This document shows, piece by piece, positions 62,729 through 64,000 of a stretch of 64,000 nucleotides of DNA (position 1 is the stretch's first letter; the number at the start of each line of letters is the position of its first letter). Origin of the DNA: Sphingopyxis sp. H050 (GTDB lineage Bacteria; Pseudomonadota; Alphaproteobacteria; Sphingomonadales; Sphingomonadaceae). The notes beneath the pieces are model-generated. The model saw only the letters and a program-made list of their open reading frames with translations, ran no database searches and was not told the DNA's origin. The position numbers and the translations under genes were made by a program. The stretch is taken from assembly GCF_001468265.1 (NCBI RefSeq), contig NZ_LNRZ01000004.1:186001-250000 (forward strand), in the 5' to 3' direction.

Positions 62729-63451
62729 TCAGCCTGCGCCGCCGTCAGCGGGCAAGCTGTCGACGCCGAGCCGCAGACGATAACCGATCCCCAGTTCGTT
62801 GCTGATGATCCGCGGCTGCTGGGGGTCCGTCTCCAGCTTATGGCGCAAGGTCCGGATCAGGACGCGCAGATACTCGACATGATGCTCATGCTCGTGCGGC
62901 CAGACCTCGTTCATGATCTGCTTGTGCGTGATGACCCGGCCGGGGAAACGCGCAAGCTGTTCCAGCACGGCATATTCCTTGGGCGTCAGATGCACTTCCC
63001 TGCCGCCCTTGGTCACGGTGCGCGCAATCAGGTCGATCGTGACATCGCCGACCGAGAGGCTGAGGTTGCCTCCGTCGCGCGTCAGCCGGTTGCGGAGCGC
63101 GACGCGGACGCGCGCGAGCAACTCGTCGGTATCGAAAGGCTTGGTGAGATAATCGTCGGCGCCGAGATCGAGGGCTGCAACCTTTTCCTCGGTCGCATCG
63201 CGCGCCGAAACAACGATCAGGGTCGTATCCGATTGCTGCTTGAACAACGGAACAAGCTCAAGGCCGTCACGATCGGGCAGTCCGAGATCGAGCAGGACGA
63301 TGTCGGGCCGCTCCTCGCGGAGGCGCTCTACCGCCTCGCGCGCATTGGCGGCTTCGACGATCGCATAGTCGGCGCGTTCGAGCGCGGCGCGGATGAGCCG
63401 GCGGATGTGGAGTTCGTCATCGATGACCAATATCTTGTGACGCACCTTCAT
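62729..63451 (-). CDS. kdpE: Response regulator KdpE
   Basis: A 240-residue OmpR-type regulator. The receiver pocket (ILVIDDELHIRRLI, Asp in IVLLDLGLPDRDG, Lys in DYLTKPFDTDELLARVRVAL) is followed by the winged helix (HLTPKEYAVLEQLARFPGRV, HVEYLRVLIRTLRHKLETDP, GIGYRL). KdpE proteins carry the FDTDELLARVRVALRR and EHHVEYLRVL segments seen here. It controls the potassium transporter KdpFABC, which must lie outside the window. It overlaps kdpD by 4 bp. Confidence 0.92.
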   Translation of the reverse strand: MKVRHKILVIDDELHIRRLIRAALERADYAIVEAANAREAVERLREERPDIVLLDLGLPDRDGLELVPLFKQQSDTTLIVVSARDATEEKVAALDLGADDYLTKPFDTDELLARVRVALRNRLTRDGGNLSLSVGDVTIDLIARTVTKGGREVHLTPKEYAVLEQLARFPGRVITHKQIMNEVWPHEHEHHVEYLRVLIRTLRHKLETDPQQPRIISNELGIGYRLRLGVDSLPADGGAG

Positions 63452-64000
63452 GGATTATCCTCGCCGGTGGGGTGGGTGATGATCAGCGCCTGGGGAATGC
63501 AGATCGTGAAGCGCGCGCCGTGCGGATCGCTGGCGTTTGCCGCCTCGACGGTCAGCCCCATCGCCTCGGCAAAGCCCTTCACGATCGCCAGGCCGAGCCC
63601 GGTGCCATGCTTGGCGCGGTCGCTGCCCTCCAGCCGGGTGAAGGTTTCGAAGACGCGTTTTTCATTGCCCGGCGCGATACCGGGTCCTTGGTCGATGACC
63701 GACAGCAGGATCGCGTCGGCGGTGCGGTTGGCGCGAATGGTGATCGGCGTATCGGGGTCGGCGTAGCGCCCGGCATTGTCGAGCAGGTTGATGAGGCAGT
63801 GATGAAGCAGCACCGGATCGACACGCACGAGGGGGATGCTCGAATTGATGTCGATACGGACGTCATGCCCGGCGAGCGAGGCACGGGTATCGTGCGCCGC
63901 GCTCGCTGCGGCGTCGAACAGCTCGGTCGCCTCCACCTTCATCGGCAGCGCGCCGGCCTCCACGCGCACCATATCGAGGAGGTTCGACACGAAGCGGTTC
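63448..64000 (-). CDS. kdpD: Sensor kinase KdpD, C-terminal part (cut by window end)
   Basis: About 183 C-terminal residues are inside the window. They comprise the end of the dimerisation domain (NRFVSNLLDMVRVEAGALPM) and the ATP-binding domain with N-box HHCLINLLDNAGRYAD, G1 VIDQGPGIAPG, F-box VFETFTRL and G2 GTGLGLAIVKGFAEAMG. The rest (USP, four helices, GAF) should lie beyond 64000. The 4-bp overlap with kdpE confirms the pair. Confidence 0.9.
   Translation of the reverse strand, partial: NRFVSNLLDMVRVEAGALPMKVEATELFDAAASAAHDTRASLAGHDVRIDINSSIPLVRVDPVLLHHCLINLLDNAGRYADPDTPITIRANRTADAILLSVIDQGPGIAPGNEKRVFETFTRLEGSDRAKHGTGLGLAIVKGFAEAMGLTVEAANASDPHGARFTICIPQALIITHPTGEDNP

Overview
The window is high-G+C alphaproteobacterial chromosome, most likely from a sphingomonad close to Sphingopyxis. 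This rests on the protein families present (UPF0262, TIGR02300, a TonB-receptor/peptidase locus), the gene order and dispersed palindromes of a type common in sphingomonads. No rRNA operon or CRISPR array is present. Almost all of it is ordinary chromosome, apart from one integrated element at 18975-28452 and several small relics and repeat clusters.

Layout: 36-1481 is astD (arginine catabolism). 1661-5583 is a tightly packed siroheme/sulfate-assimilation operon (SUMT, DUF2849, cysI, DUF934, cysH). 5607-6026 is a GIY-YIG nuclease ORF boxed by perfect 28-bp inverted repeats. 6044-14506 holds dnaB, UPF0262, a GH25-like protein, cdd, dcd, a frameshifted GH5 glycosidase, DoxX, a saccharopine-dehydrogenase-like reductase and a thioesterase. 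14497-17322 is a histidine kinase/response regulator pair preceded by an EF-hand protein. 17712-18956 is an alpha/beta hydrolase-OsmC fusion.

18975-28452 is an element of about 9.5 kb integrated in the 3' end of tRNA-Gly(UCC). It has a tyrosine recombinase beside the tRNA and 22-bp direct repeats at both ends. Inside are a minus-strand phage-derived operon (DUF2213 head-type protein, tape-measure-like protein, small unknown genes), a ribbon-helix-helix regulator, a DUF3800 protein and three plus-strand small genes, two of them membrane proteins. Terminase, portal, capsid and lysis genes are absent, so it looks like a deleted prophage or a satellite-type island.

28607-47779 is housekeeping: dinB, prfC, an enoyl-CoA hydratase behind a palindromic operator, an Rrf2 regulator, tRNA-Ala, aroA-cmk-rpsA-ihfB with an adenylate cyclase on the opposite strand, an ABC exporter, tRNA-Leu, a crotonase and an oligopeptide-binding-type lipoprotein.

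47853-62271 is a peptide/amino-acid utilisation region. It contains a secreted prolyl-oligopeptidase, a TonB-dependent receptor, and a same-strand run of M19 dipeptidase-like, DUF1611 (DgcN-like), two serine beta-lactamase-fold hydrolases, a D-aminoacylase-like amidohydrolase and a PLP aminotransferase. Together these suggest uptake and breakdown of peptides or N-acylated amino acids, possibly with D-residues. Three gene relics (S9 peptidase tail, AraC tail, CocE/NonD tail) lie around the receptor. The window ends in kdpE and the 3' part of kdpD.
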